Origin: Bacteroidota bacterium
GTDB taxonomy: Bacteria; Bacteroidota; Bacteroidia; Bacteroidales; JACABE01
DNA length: 64,000 nucleotides
Assembly (NCBI GenBank): GCA_013377005.1
Contig: JACABE010000001.1
Location: 273,307 to 337,306 of the forward strand
Direction: 5' to 3'
Within the stretch, counting starts at the first letter, position 1, and each line of letters begins with the position of its first letter. The position numbers and the translations under genes were made by a program. This document shows positions 44,077 to 52,894 of this stretch, in pieces. The notes beneath the pieces were generated by a model, which searched no databases, was not told the origin of the DNA, and saw only the letters and a list, made by a program, of their open reading frames with translations.

Positions 44077-47000
44077 ATGAAAAAACTTTACTTTTTATTA
44101 ATTGTACTATTTATAGGAATTAATGCAAGTGGACAAAGCTGTAATGGATGGAATTCTGTTACAAATGAAATAACAAATTCTCTAAAATCAGTTTATTTTA
44201 TTAGTGCTGATACAGGTTACACTGTGGGTGAAGATGGAACTATTTTGAAAACAATTAATGGTGGGATAAACTGGATAGCACAAAATAGTGGTATAACTAA
44301 TAATTTAAAATCGGTTTATTTTGCAAATAATTCAACTGGTTATGTAGTTGGTGATAATGGAATAATACTTAAAACAATTGATGGTGGGAATAATTGGAAT
44401 ATACAAATAAGCGGAACAATACTTCCATTATACTCAGTTTGTTTTAATAATACGAATATTGGTTATGCGGTTGGCGATTATGGAAAAATATTAAAAACAA
44501 TTGATGGAGGAACAAATTGGATAACACAAACGAGTGGAACAACACAATATTTAGAAACTGTTTATTTTGCAAGTTCAGATACAGGTTTTATCGTTGGAAG
44601 TGGAGGAACCATTTTAAAAACAATTAATGGAGGAACAAATTGGATAACACAAACGAGTGGTAATACAAATTGGTTATATTCAATAAATTTTACTGATGCC
44701 AATACTGGTTATATTACAGGTGAAAGTGGAACAATATTAAAAACAATTAATGGCGGATTAAGTTGGGTATCACAAATAAGTGGGACAACCAAATATTTGA
44801 ATTCAGTTTATTTTATAAATAATAATGTTGGTTATATTGTAGGTAATGGCTATAATTTTGATGGAATAATATTAAAAACAATTAATGGCGGATTAAATTG
44901 GAGCATTCAAACAAACTCAATAACAAGCTCTTTAAATTCAGTTTTCTTTACTGATTCAAATAAAGGATATACAGTAGGCAACAATGGGCGAATTACAAAA
45001 ACAATTAATGGCGGTACAAATTGGATAGCACAAACAAGTGACACCTCAAGATATTTGTCTTCAATTTATTTTACCGACTTAAATACCGCATTTGCTGTTG
45101 GAAGTGATGGAGGAATTTATAAAACAATCAATGGTGGAACAAACTGGATTTCACAAATAAGTGGAACTCCATATGGTTTAAATAGTGTATATTTTACAGA
45201 TTATAATACAGGTTATACAGTAGGTGATAATATTTTAAAAACAATCGATGGTGGAGCTAATTGGACAAAGCAAATTAACGGAGGAAGTTATAGCTTATCT
45301 TCTGTCCATTTTCCGAATGCCAATGTAGGTTATGCTGTTGGCTCAAATGGAAGATTTTTAAAAACAACCAATGGTGGAGCTAACTGGACTATTCAAACTA
45401 ATATTGTAAATAGCTATTTATATTCTGTGTTTTTTATTAATTCTGATACAGGATTTATTACAACTAGTTCTGGTTCAATATTAAAAACTATTAATGGTGG
45501 AACTAACTGGATTACTCAAACAATATTTAATGGTTCGTTAACTTCAGTTTCTTTCACTGATAGCAATATTGGTTATGTAGTTGGCTCTAGTGGAGCAATT
45601 TTTAAAACAACCAATGGTGGTACAAGTTGGACAGCTCAGATAAGTAATACATCTTATCCATTAAATTCAGTGTTTTTTTTTAATAGCAATATCGGGTATA
45701 TTGTTGGTTCATTAGGAACAATATTAAAAACTACAAATGGAGGAATTAACTGGACATTACAAAATAGTGGAACCAGTCGTAATTTAACGTCAGTATTCTT
45801 TAACAATGCTGATACAGGTTATATTGTTGGAGGGAATTTAAAAGGGAGGCTTTTAAAAACAACGCAAGGAGGTAATCCAATAATACTTCCTACTTCTATA
45901 CCTAATGGACCAACACAAATATGCATTGGTTCTGGAATATCTACATATACAGTTTTGTCTATATTAAATGCCACTTCTTATGTTTGGAGTATTACTCCTT
46001 TAACTGCTGGTACTATTACTGGTAATGATACAATAGGAACCGTAAATTGGAATCCTGCTTTTTCGGGTACAGTATGTATTTCTGTACATGGTTCAAATGG
46101 GAGTTGTAATGGAAATAACTCACTATTAATTGTTAATAAATATTCTAATACAATTGGAGGTTCAATAAATGGAGGTGGGAATATTTGTCTAGGGGATTCA
46201 ACAGGAATACTTACTTTATACGGAAACAATGGGAATATTATCAAATGGCAGAAAAAAATGAATAATGGTGTTTGGTCTGATATTGCTGATACAACAACTA
46301 CTTATAATGAAATACCAGCATCTATTGGTATTTGGTCATATAGAGCAATAGTTCAAAATGGAGGTTGTACTACTTCATATTCAGATTCAGCTATTGTTAA
46401 TGTAAATTTTTCCCCAGTTAATGCAGGTGCTATTTCGGGTATATCTACTGTGTGTCAAGGACAAACTGCAGTAAGTTATACAGTACCTACTATTGCCAAT
46501 GCAACGTCTTATATTTGGACATTACCCAATGGAGCAACGGGAACAAGTACTACAAATATTATAACAGTTAACTTTGGAGTAAATGCTGTATCAGGAAATA
46601 TAACAGTGAAAGGTCATAGCATATGTGGTGATGGTGCTCCTGCAACAATTGCAATAACTGTTAATCCACTTCCTTCGAATGCTGGAACTATTTCGGGCCC
46701 AACAACGGTTTATCAGGGGCAAAATGCTGTAAATTATACTGTAACTGCAATTACAAATGCAACATCTTATATTTGGACATTACCCAACGGAGCTACTGGA
46801 ACAAGTTCTACAAACAGTATAACTGTAAATTATAGTTCTTTAGCCACTTCCGGAAACATTACTGTAAAAGGTGCAAATGCTTGCGGGGATGGAGTTATAT
46901 CATCACTACATGTTACGGTTATTCCAAATACTACCAATTGTTCAGCACAATTTAATTTAATAGCTGATACAAATGTACTCCATCATTACTTTATTGTAAA

Positions 47001-47490
47001 CAATGCTTCTGGTCTTCCTCATTTGCATTACAATTGGAGCTGGGGCGATGGCACACATGATACAATTGCTTATCCATCTCATACATACAGTACAGCCGGA
47101 TATTATAATATCTGTCAAAGTATTACCGATTCTGTGGGATGTACGGCTACCTATTGCGATTCATCTTATTTGCAAAAATCTCCAAATGCTATAATATTTA
47201 TAACAGTGGTTCCTCAGGGTTCTTTAGGCATTAATATGATTGTTTCTTCTGATAAAATAAATATTTATCCCAATCCTGCTTCGAATAAACTTATTATAGA
47301 TATCCAACAATTAAAAAACCTGCAAAATACAAGCATTTCAATATATGATATAAAAGGAAATTTAATTTTTCAGCAAGCTGTAATACAACTTCAAACAGAA
47401 CTTAATATTACTGATTTTTCTAAAGGAGTATATGTGATTAAATTAAATAATGACAATATTAGTATTGTAAACAAGTTTGTGAAGGAATAA
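44077..47490 (+). CDS. Large secreted YCF48/BNR-type beta-propeller protein with PKD-like and T9SS domains
   Basis: 1137 residues. A signal peptide (YFLLIVLFIGINASG|Q) is followed from about residue 30 to 620 by 14 tandem repeats of about 42 residues. Each has a consensus of YF...NTGYxVGxxGxILKTxNGGxNW; the last is truncated at KTTQGG. These are YCF48-like propeller blades. After them are two Ig/PKD-like modules with a Cys, then two nearly identical copies of a SYTVPTIANATSYIWTLPNG module, then a PKD domain (WSWGDGTHDT). A type A T9SS sorting domain ends it (INIYPNPASNKL, GVYVIKLNND, NKFVKE). A surface binding role is likely; the ligand is unknown. Confidence 0.92.
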   Translation: MKKLYFLLIVLFIGINASGQSCNGWNSVTNEITNSLKSVYFISADTGYTVGEDGTILKTINGGINWIAQNSGITNNLKSVYFANNSTGYVVGDNGIILKTIDGGNNWNIQISGTILPLYSVCFNNTNIGYAVGDYGKILKTIDGGTNWITQTSGTTQYLETVYFASSDTGFIVGSGGTILKTINGGTNWITQTSGNTNWLYSINFTDANTGYITGESGTILKTINGGLSWVSQISGTTKYLNSVYFINNNVGYIVGNGYNFDGIILKTINGGLNWSIQTNSITSSLNSVFFTDSNKGYTVGNNGRITKTINGGTNWIAQTSDTSRYLSSIYFTDLNTAFAVGSDGGIYKTINGGTNWISQISGTPYGLNSVYFTDYNTGYTVGDNILKTIDGGANWTKQINGGSYSLSSVHFPNANVGYAVGSNGRFLKTTNGGANWTIQTNIVNSYLYSVFFINSDTGFITTSSGSILKTINGGTNWITQTIFNGSLTSVSFTDSNIGYVVGSSGAIFKTTNGGTSWTAQISNTSYPLNSVFFFNSNIGYIVGSLGTILKTTNGGINWTLQNSGTSRNLTSVFFNNADTGYIVGGNLKGRLLKTTQGGNPIILPTSIPNGPTQICIGSGISTYTVLSILNATSYVWSITPLTAGTITGNDTIGTVNWNPAFSGTVCISVHGSNGSCNGNNSLLIVNKYSNTIGGSINGGGNICLGDSTGILTLYGNNGNIIKWQKKMNNGVWSDIADTTTTYNEIPASIGIWSYRAIVQNGGCTTSYSDSAIVNVNFSPVNAGAISGISTVCQGQTAVSYTVPTIANATSYIWTLPNGATGTSTTNIITVNFGVNAVSGNITVKGHSICGDGAPATIAITVNPLPSNAGTISGPTTVYQGQNAVNYTVTAITNATSYIWTLPNGATGTSSTNSITVNYSSLATSGNITVKGANACGDGVISSLHVTVIPNTTNCSAQFNLIADTNVLHHYFIVNNASGLPHLHYNWSWGDGTHDTIAYPSHTYSTAGYYNICQSITDSVGCTATYCDSSYLQKSPNAIIFITVVPQGSLGINMIVSSDKINIYPNPASNKLIIDIQQLKNLQNTSISIYDIKGNLIFQQAVIQLQTELNITDFSKGVYVIKLNNDNISIVNKFVKE

Positions 47491-47762
47491 CGTTTTATTT
47501 TGGCTGATAAAAAATCTGTACCCAATATAGATTCTCCTTCACTAATTAACTAACAATACTAATTTTCTCATTTATATTTCCTTCTGAACACCACCCCCTT
47601 TTTGGGCGTTACCCAGCTTTTTCATCTCAATACATCCGACTCTTTTTTGCGATTTAGGCTTTTGCAGCTGTCGAAGGCTGGTTTGTCGGAAAGAAATAGG
47701 CTTAGACAAATGTTTTAATACGAATCGCAAGTGCGCTTCGACCTGATACATGCATAAATAAA
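47491..47762. other. Gene-free spacer with non-coding, less AT-rich sequence
   Basis: No gene is visible. The stretch 47584-47760 looks different from its surroundings in base composition and contains GGGCGTTACC, a motif I associate loosely with scattered repeats in Bacteroidota genomes. No terminal repeats or transposase fragment were seen. It leads directly into the T9SS-tail remnant. Confidence 0.4.
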
Positions 47763-47921
47763 GGAAAGTATAAAATTCTAAATGTTATCGGTCAGCTTGT
47801 TTTCAAAGGAAAATTTATTGAAAAGACTAATATTCAAACCACAAACTTTACACCCGGTGTTTACTTAATAAAACTTGAGAATGGGAAAACCTGTGAATTT
47901 AAGAAGATAGTAAAGGAATAA
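47763..47921 (+). pseudogene. Remnant of a T9SS C-terminal sorting domain
   Basis: Reading the frame that ends at the TAA at 47919-47921 gives KILNVIGQLVFKGKF, then TNFTPGVYLIKLENGK and KKIVKE, the last two-thirds of a type A sorting domain. The upstream PNP part is missing, there is no start codon, and a TAG lies in frame farther upstream. It ends in VKE like the intact secreted protein 430 bp earlier, so it may be the tail of a lost paralogue or of a former longer gene. Confidence 0.75.
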
Positions 47922-47950
47922 ATACAAAAGATACACTTCATAAATAACAC

Positions 47951-47985
47951 AGTCGGGGTGCGACTTCAAGTCGCGCCCTCCGACT
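47951..47985. repeat. Intergenic hairpin repeat (AGTCGG...CCGACT)
   Basis: A quasi-palindrome with outer arms AGTCGG/CCGACT and inner arms GCGACTT/AAGTCGC on either side of one C, and some internal mismatch. The core GCGACTTCAAGTCGC resembles an intergenic palindrome I have met in Bacteroidota. It lies between the T9SS remnant and the toxin-antitoxin pair. No T-run follows, so it is not a good terminator. Confidence 0.6.
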
Positions 47986-48093
47986 ATTGCAATTGAGAAA
48001 CCTCGATATATTCCGTATGGTAAAAAGCAAGCATTTCGTTTAAACATGATGTAAATTTTGGGCAATAATCAGGAATTAATAAATATTGCCTAT

Positions 48094-48109
48094 TAATTTT
48101 GTATTTTTG
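48094..48109 (+). promoter_or_regulatory. Tandem putative -7 elements of the DUF433/DUF5615 pair
   Basis: TAATTTTG at 48094-48101 and TATTTTTG at 48102-48109 both fit TAnnTTTG and lie directly upstream of the ATG at 48121. Confidence 0.5.
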
Positions 48110-48120
48110 TAGAAAAAAAT

Positions 48121-48351
48121 ATGTCAAATATAAGTAGAATTACCATTAATCCAGACATCTGTCATGGCAAGCCCTCAATAAGAGGATTAAGATATCCTGT
48201 TGAAATGATACTCGATTTATTAGCTTCGGGTATGACTCATGAAGAAATTCTTAATGATTACGAAGATCTTGAGAATAATGATATTTTAGCATGTTTGGAA
48301 TATGCTTCCAAATTAATTCAGGTAAAAAGTATTTTTAAAGTGGCATCATGA
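48121..48351 (+). CDS. DUF433 antitoxin
   Basis: 76 residues of the DUF433 (VapB45-type) family, a winged-helix antitoxin. Hallmarks are RITINPDICHGKPSIRGLRYPVEMILDLLASGMTHEEIL split over the recognition region, then YEDLENNDILACLEYAS. It overlaps the PIN-like gene by 4 nt (ATGA). It would neutralise the toxin and repress the pair's promoter. Confidence 0.93.
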   Translation: MSNISRITINPDICHGKPSIRGLRYPVEMILDLLASGMTHEEILNDYEDLENNDILACLEYASKLIQVKSIFKVAS

Positions 48352-48701
48352 AGTTATTGATAGATGCTCAACTACCTAAATTATTAGCCGATTTTTTCAG
48401 ATGGAAAGGCTATGATGCTTTTCATACATTGGAATTACCCGCAAAGAATGCTACTCCTGATTCTGAGATTATGAGGTTTGCCGACAACGAAGACAGATTT
48501 GTTGTAACAAAAGATATTGACTTTTATGAAAGTAAGATTATTAATAACACTCCTTTGAAATTAATAATTATATCAACAGGCAATATTACAAATAAAGAAT
48601 TGCTTCAACTAATTGAAAAAAACCTTGAAACTATTGTGAAACTTACTGAAGAATTTACTATTATCGAAATTGATAAGCTTACAATAAAAGCAAACAAATA
48701 A
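48348..48701 (+). CDS. DUF5615 (PIN-like, Mut7-C-type) toxin
   Basis: 117 residues of the DUF5615 PIN-like nuclease family. Acidic active-site candidates are in KLLIDAQLPKLLADF at the start, DSEIMRFADNED and VVTKDIDFY. Such proteins partner DUF433 antitoxins in many genomes and are predicted endoribonucleases. The 3' end is only 12 bp from the convergent efflux operon end. Function is from family knowledge. Confidence 0.9.
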   Translation: MKLLIDAQLPKLLADFFRWKGYDAFHTLELPAKNATPDSEIMRFADNEDRFVVTKDIDFYESKIINNTPLKLIIISTGNITNKELLQLIEKNLETIVKLTEEFTIIEIDKLTIKANK

Positions 48702-48712
48702 TAGATTAATTC

Positions 48713-49822
48713 TTACGATTTCTTTTTATACATTCTAACTGCTAAAGTTAAAGCAACGATGGCGTAAATGCTAAGTGCAATAATCTGATTCAAAACATCC
48801 TTAAAACCTGCGCCTTTGAGTAGCACCATTCGCATTACCTTTATAAAATAAGCAATAGGATTGATAATATTTAATTTCTGTGCCCAGTCTGGCATACTGT
48901 CGATAGGGGTAAACAATCCACTCATCAACAAAAATATTACCATAAAAAACCAGGCAATAAACATGGCTTGTTGTTGGGTATTTGTTATTGTTGAAATAAG
49001 CAATCCTAAGCCTAAAATAGCTAATATATAAATACCAGCCACTGTAAAAACTACAAATACACTTCCCAAAATAGGTAACGAGAATATCAGTTTTGCAATC
49101 AGTAAGCCAAATGCGAGTTCGAACATGGCAATAATCCAAAAAGGAATGAGCTTACCTGCAATAAACTGGTATTTGTGGATAGGTGTTACATTAATTTGTT
49201 CAATGGTTCCTATTTCTTTTTCTCTTACCACATTCATTGCCGAAAGGAATAAGCCGATAATGGTTACCAGCAATACTAAAATTCCGGGAACCATATAAGT
49301 TTTGTAGTCTAATTGTGGGTTGTACCAGAAGGATGAATTGGTTTGAATGGGCATTTCGAGTTTTTGCCCGTAAGTATCCACCAATATATTGCGGTTAAAG
49401 TCTTTGATAATAGAAAAAGTATAAGCGTTTATCAGTCCTGCGGCACTTCCATTGATGGCATTGATGGTTAATTGAACCGAAGCTTTATCTTCTTTCGTTA
49501 AATCTCTTTCAAAATATTGCGGAATTTGAAGAATAACATCGGCTTTGTTGGTTTTCAAATCATTTTCAGCAATCTTGTAAGCATCGGAATAATTTATAAT
49601 TGTATAAAACTTACTTCCTTTGAACTTGCTGATCATGGCACGCGATTGAGGTGTTTTGTCCATATCCACAATATGGATTTTGATGTTTTTCATCTCGAAA
49701 GTGGCTGCAAACGATAGTACCAAAAGTTGCACTATCGGCATCACAAACATAATGGGCATCATGGATTTGTTGCGAAATATCTGTGTAAATTCTTTTTGTA
49801 ATATATAGAATATAGTTCTCAT
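48713..49822 (-). CDS. ABC transporter permease (ABC-2 type), distal
   Basis: 369 residues. One N-terminal membrane segment (SMMPIMFVMPIVQLLVLSFA) precedes a large periplasmic domain (about 40-170). Five membrane helices follow, with NVVREKEIGTIEQINVTPI, the conserved cytoplasmic coupling region of ABC-2 permeases such as YhhJ/YbhR. It would form a heterodimer with the permease encoded 22 bp upstream. Last gene of the operon. Confidence 0.92.
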   Translation of the reverse strand: MRTIFYILQKEFTQIFRNKSMMPIMFVMPIVQLLVLSFAATFEMKNIKIHIVDMDKTPQSRAMISKFKGSKFYTIINYSDAYKIAENDLKTNKADVILQIPQYFERDLTKEDKASVQLTINAINGSAAGLINAYTFSIIKDFNRNILVDTYGQKLEMPIQTNSSFWYNPQLDYKTYMVPGILVLLVTIIGLFLSAMNVVREKEIGTIEQINVTPIHKYQFIAGKLIPFWIIAMFELAFGLLIAKLIFSLPILGSVFVVFTVAGIYILAILGLGLLISTITNTQQQAMFIAWFFMVIFLLMSGLFTPIDSMPDWAQKLNIINPIAYFIKVMRMVLLKGAGFKDVLNQIIALSIYAIVALTLAVRMYKKKS

Positions 49823-49844
49823 CTTAAATTCTTTGAATTTTGTT

Positions 49845-50951
49845 TTAGCCCAATCGTATCTTAAATTTCTTTACGCTAAGTGTAATAAAAAATGCGGTCA
49901 TACCCAGAATGATCAGCGTTTCTTTCCAGATGTAACCAAAACCTACTCCCTTTAGCATGATGTTTTTGATAATGATAATAAACCATTTGGGCGGTACGAT
50001 ATTGCTTAATATTTGCAAAGGCAAAGGCATGTTTTCGATAGGGAAAATAAAGCCCGACAACAATATGGTGGGCAACATGAGCGCAAACATCGAAATCATC
50101 ATGGCGGTTTGTTGGGTTTGGGTTACGGTAGAAATAAGAATTCCCAATGAAAGTGCCATTAAGATGAACAACAGGCATTCGCCCATCAGCAATATTAAGC
50201 TTCCTTGCACCGGCATCCCGAAAACGGTAAAGCCCAGTACCAGAATTATTACAGCAATCATAAAAGAAATGAAAACATAAGGGACTACTTTGCCAACAAC
50301 TATCTGAACAGGTTTCAGCGGCGAAGCAAGCAGGATTTCCATAGTGCCGAGTTCCTTTTCGCGGGTGATGGAAATGGATGTCATCATGGCTGAAATGAGC
50401 ATAAGTAAAACAGTTATTGTTCCCGGAACAAACATAAAAACGCTTTTCAACTCTTCGTTATACAGCATTTTTACTTCAGGGTTTATCTGCATGGGAAGCT
50501 TTTCATTCTGCATCATTTCGAGTTGGTAATTATTGATGATATTGGTGGTGTAGGAGGTAAGCAAGCTGGCAGTATTGGGGTCGGAGGCATCGGCTACAAT
50601 CTGAATACTTGCTTTTTTCTCGGTTATGAGTTTTTGAGCAAAGTTGTTTTCGAAAATGATGACTTCTTTAATTTTTCCTTTGCGGAAACTGGGTTCAATT
50701 TCTTTGTAATCCGATAGATTTGCTTCCAGTTTAAAATAGCCCGATGAAAGTAATTTGTTTGTGATCTTTTGAGTAGTTATATCTTTGGAATTATCGAGAA
50801 TAGCAATGCCCGCATTATTGATTTCTGTGGTGATGGCAAAGCCAAATATCAGAATTTGAACCAATGGCATCCCAAACAAAATAACCATCGTTCGGTAATC
50901 CCTGAAAATGTGATAAAACTCCTTAATTACAAATCCTTTGAATCTTTTCAT
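49845..50951 (-). CDS. ABC transporter permease (ABC-2 type), proximal
   Basis: 368 residues of the same architecture as the next gene: an N-terminal membrane segment (TMVILFGMPLVQILIFGFAI), a periplasmic domain, then five helices with SITREKELGTMEILLASPL as the coupling region. Gene order and pairing match YbhS/YbhR- or YhhJ-type efflux systems. It follows the second ATPase gene after 94 bp, a gap that contains nonamer repeat copy D. Confidence 0.92.
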   Translation of the reverse strand: MKRFKGFVIKEFYHIFRDYRTMVILFGMPLVQILIFGFAITTEINNAGIAILDNSKDITTQKITNKLLSSGYFKLEANLSDYKEIEPSFRKGKIKEVIIFENNFAQKLITEKKASIQIVADASDPNTASLLTSYTTNIINNYQLEMMQNEKLPMQINPEVKMLYNEELKSVFMFVPGTITVLLMLISAMMTSISITREKELGTMEILLASPLKPVQIVVGKVVPYVFISFMIAVIILVLGFTVFGMPVQGSLILLMGECLLFILMALSLGILISTVTQTQQTAMMISMFALMLPTILLSGFIFPIENMPLPLQILSNIVPPKWFIIIIKNIMLKGVGFGYIWKETLIILGMTAFFITLSVKKFKIRLG

Positions 50952-50963
50952 GTATTAGTTTTT

Positions 50964-51003
50964 AAAGTGCCTAAAGTACTTAGATTGCCTTGAGTACTTA
51001 AAG
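50964..51003 (-). repeat. Nonamer tandem repeat, copy D, inside the efflux operon
   Basis: On the plus strand the units read approximately AAAGTGCCT, AAAGTACTT, AGATTGCCTT, GAGTACTTA, with a final AAGT. It belongs to the AGTACTT/AGTGCCT family seen at 9681, 9781 and 27003. Here it interrupts an operon between an ATPase gene and a permease gene. Confidence 0.75.
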
Positions 51004-51045
51004 TTATTGCATTCTTTGTTTTTAGATTATAATTATCATTCAAAA

Positions 51046-51834
51046 TTATTTTCCTCTTGCTAGCTTCAAAAAAACGCCTTCCATATTGTTGGCCGCAAAA
51101 GTTTTCATCAAACCATCGGGTGTGTCGAGGGCGGCAATTTTTCCATCCACCATTATCGAAACCCGATTGCAATATTCAGCTTCGTCCATATAATGCGTGG
51201 TTACAAAAACCGTAATACCGTTATTGGCAGCTTCGTAAATCATATCCCAAAACTGCCGGCGGGTAATCGGATCCACACCACCTGTTGGCTCGTCCAAGAA
51301 AACTATCTTGGGTTCATGCAAAATGGCAACCGAAAAAGCAAGTTTTTGACGCCAACCCAAAGGCAAACCTTTAATTAATTTGTCTTTTACGTCTTCAAGA
51401 TTAAGCTTTTCGATGAGCTCTTCGGTGCGAATCTTGATTTCTTTTCCTGAAATACCGTATATTCCTCCATAAAAGCGAATATTTTCAACTACCGTCAAAT
51501 CTTCGTACAACGAAAACTTCTGACTCATATAGCCGATGCTTTTTTTAATTTTTTCGGTGTCTTTATAGCCATCAAAACCGGCAATAGTCAATTCACCTGA
51601 ACTAGGTTTCGATAGTCCGCATAAAATTCTGATAGCAGTGGTTTTTCCGGCTCCGTTTGCACCCAGAAAACCAAAAATTTCGCCTTTATAAACTTCAAAA
51701 CTCAGGTCATCATTGGCAACAAAATCACCAAATTTCTTGACAAGATTTTTTACAGTAATAACGGTTTCGGCATTATTCATTTTTCCGTTAGTAGGACTTA
51801 TTATTTGGTTTATATTTTGAATGTTCTGTGTCAT
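51046..51834 (-). CDS. ABC transporter ATP-binding protein (second)
   Basis: 262 residues. Walker A is GANGAGKTTAI and Walker B is IVFLDEPTGGVD, with the D-loop/H-loop VTTHYMDEAE. The signature loop is degenerate (LPLGWRQKLA instead of LSGGQ), as in the C-terminal half of YbhF, so the site facing it may be the weaker one. The ATG directly follows the stop of the first ATPase gene, TAAATG. The N-terminal 18 residues are not conserved, so an internal start MNNAETVITV is possible. Confidence 0.93.
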   Translation of the reverse strand: MTQNIQNINQIISPTNGKMNNAETVITVKNLVKKFGDFVANDDLSFEVYKGEIFGFLGANGAGKTTAIRILCGLSKPSSGELTIAGFDGYKDTEKIKKSIGYMSQKFSLYEDLTVVENIRFYGGIYGISGKEIKIRTEELIEKLNLEDVKDKLIKGLPLGWRQKLAFSVAILHEPKIVFLDEPTGGVDPITRRQFWDMIYEAANNGITVFVTTHYMDEAEYCNRVSIMVDGKIAALDTPDGLMKTFAANNMEGVFLKLARGK

Positions 51835-52752
51835 TTATCTTGAATTATTCGACATTAAACGCATAAACGCATCCTCAATATTGGGAGTAATTTGTCTGAT
51901 TTCAATATCCTTATGCGATTTACTTTTCAGATAAGTTTCAATTGCATTGCTGTCTTTATCTTTAATGGTCAAATGCATATATTGACCGAAAAGATAAGCC
52001 GTTTCAGTCTGATTCCATTCGTTAAGATCGAGCATCATCTGATACATCGAATGAGTTTTAATAGCATACAAAGCAGTGTCAAACTGCCTGATAATATTCT
52101 CTGGCGTATCGGTTGACATAATATTCCCGCCTTGTATCAAAGCCACACGGTCGCACAAACTCGCTTCGTCCATGTATGGCGTGGAAACAATGATGGTAAT
52201 GCCGCTTTCTTTCAGTTTACGAAGCATTTCCCAGAATTCCTTGCGGGAAACTGCATCTACACCTGTTGTGGGTTCATCCAGCACCAAAACTTCAGGTTTA
52301 TGAATCATTGCACAGCACAAAGCCAGCTTTTGTTTCATGCCACCCGAAAGTTTACCAGCCGTCCGCTTCTTAAAAGGCTCTATCTGAACATAAATATCTT
52401 TGATTAAATCATAGTTTTCTTCGATGGTAGTTCCGAAAATAGTAGCAAAGAAAGTGAGGTTTTCCTCTACCGATAAATCCTGATACAAAGAAAACTTGCC
52501 GGGCATATACCCAATAATTTGCCTGATTTTTTTATAATCTTTCACTACATCAAAACCACAAAGCGAAGCAGAACCACTATCTGGAAACAAAAGCGTGGTA
52601 AGTATTCTGAAAAGCGTGGTTTTCCCGGCTCCATCCGGTCCGATAAAGCCGAACAATTCGCCTTTTTTTATTTCAAAACTCAGCTTATCAATGGCTGTAA
52701 TGTTGCCATAGTTTTTACTGATATTTTTTACTGATATTGTAGGTTCTAACAT
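51835..52752 (-). CDS. ABC transporter ATP-binding protein (first)
   Basis: 305 residues. Walker A is GPDGAGKTTLF, signature LSGGMKQKLALC, Walker B LVLDEPTTGVD and STPYMDEASLC for the D/H-loop region. About 70 C-terminal residues (DTPENIIRQ...TYLKSKSHKDIEIRQ) are an accessory domain. With the next gene it corresponds to the two halves of YbhF, here split into separate proteins. Cotranscribed with the rest of the operon. Confidence 0.94.
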   Translation of the reverse strand: MLEPTISVKNISKNYGNITAIDKLSFEIKKGELFGFIGPDGAGKTTLFRILTTLLFPDSGSASLCGFDVVKDYKKIRQIIGYMPGKFSLYQDLSVEENLTFFATIFGTTIEENYDLIKDIYVQIEPFKKRTAGKLSGGMKQKLALCCAMIHKPEVLVLDEPTTGVDAVSRKEFWEMLRKLKESGITIIVSTPYMDEASLCDRVALIQGGNIMSTDTPENIIRQFDTALYAIKTHSMYQMMLDLNEWNQTETAYLFGQYMHLTIKDKDSNAIETYLKSKSHKDIEIRQITPNIEDAFMRLMSNNSR

Positions 52753-52805
52753 TTTATGTATTTATTTTTTAGTCCGAAAACGGAAGACCGAAGTTCAATT
52801 TTTTC

Positions 52806-52871
52806 TTTTGTCATGCTGGCGAAGGAAGCATCTCATGTTAAAATTCCTCGCAATCACTCGCAATGACAAAA
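52806..52871. repeat. Degenerate inverted repeat with TTTTGTCAT/ATGACAAAA ends
   Basis: Perfect 9-bp arms, TTTTGTCAT at 52806-52814 and ATGACAAAA at 52863-52871, enclose about 48 bp that include GCATCTCATG and CCTCGCAATCACTCGCA. It looks like a worn copy of the common GTCATTGCGAG-type intergenic palindrome found in many genomes. It lies in the 142-bp gap between the DUF2147 and first ATPase genes of the operon. Confidence 0.65.
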
Positions 52872-52894
52872 ACTACTTAAAGAACTTTACAAAT

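Noticed and set aside
43883-44080. 65-codon ORF between the DUF59 gene and the secreted protein
   Set aside because: It covers the two hairpin terminators and overlaps the next gene's start; no family resemblance.
44077-45880. Repeated DNA blocks that could suggest a CRISPR or insertion cluster
   Set aside because: They are in frame, about 126 bp apart, and encode protein propeller repeats with signal peptide and sorting domain in the same ORF.
47865-48065. Minus-strand ORF of 66 codons
   Set aside because: Overlaps the T9SS remnant and the hairpin repeat, with no domain and no supporting promoter.
49876-51378. Several open frames on both strands within the ABC transporter genes
   Set aside because: All overlap strongly supported permease or ATPase genes and show His/Asn-rich or Ile/Ser-rich shadow composition.
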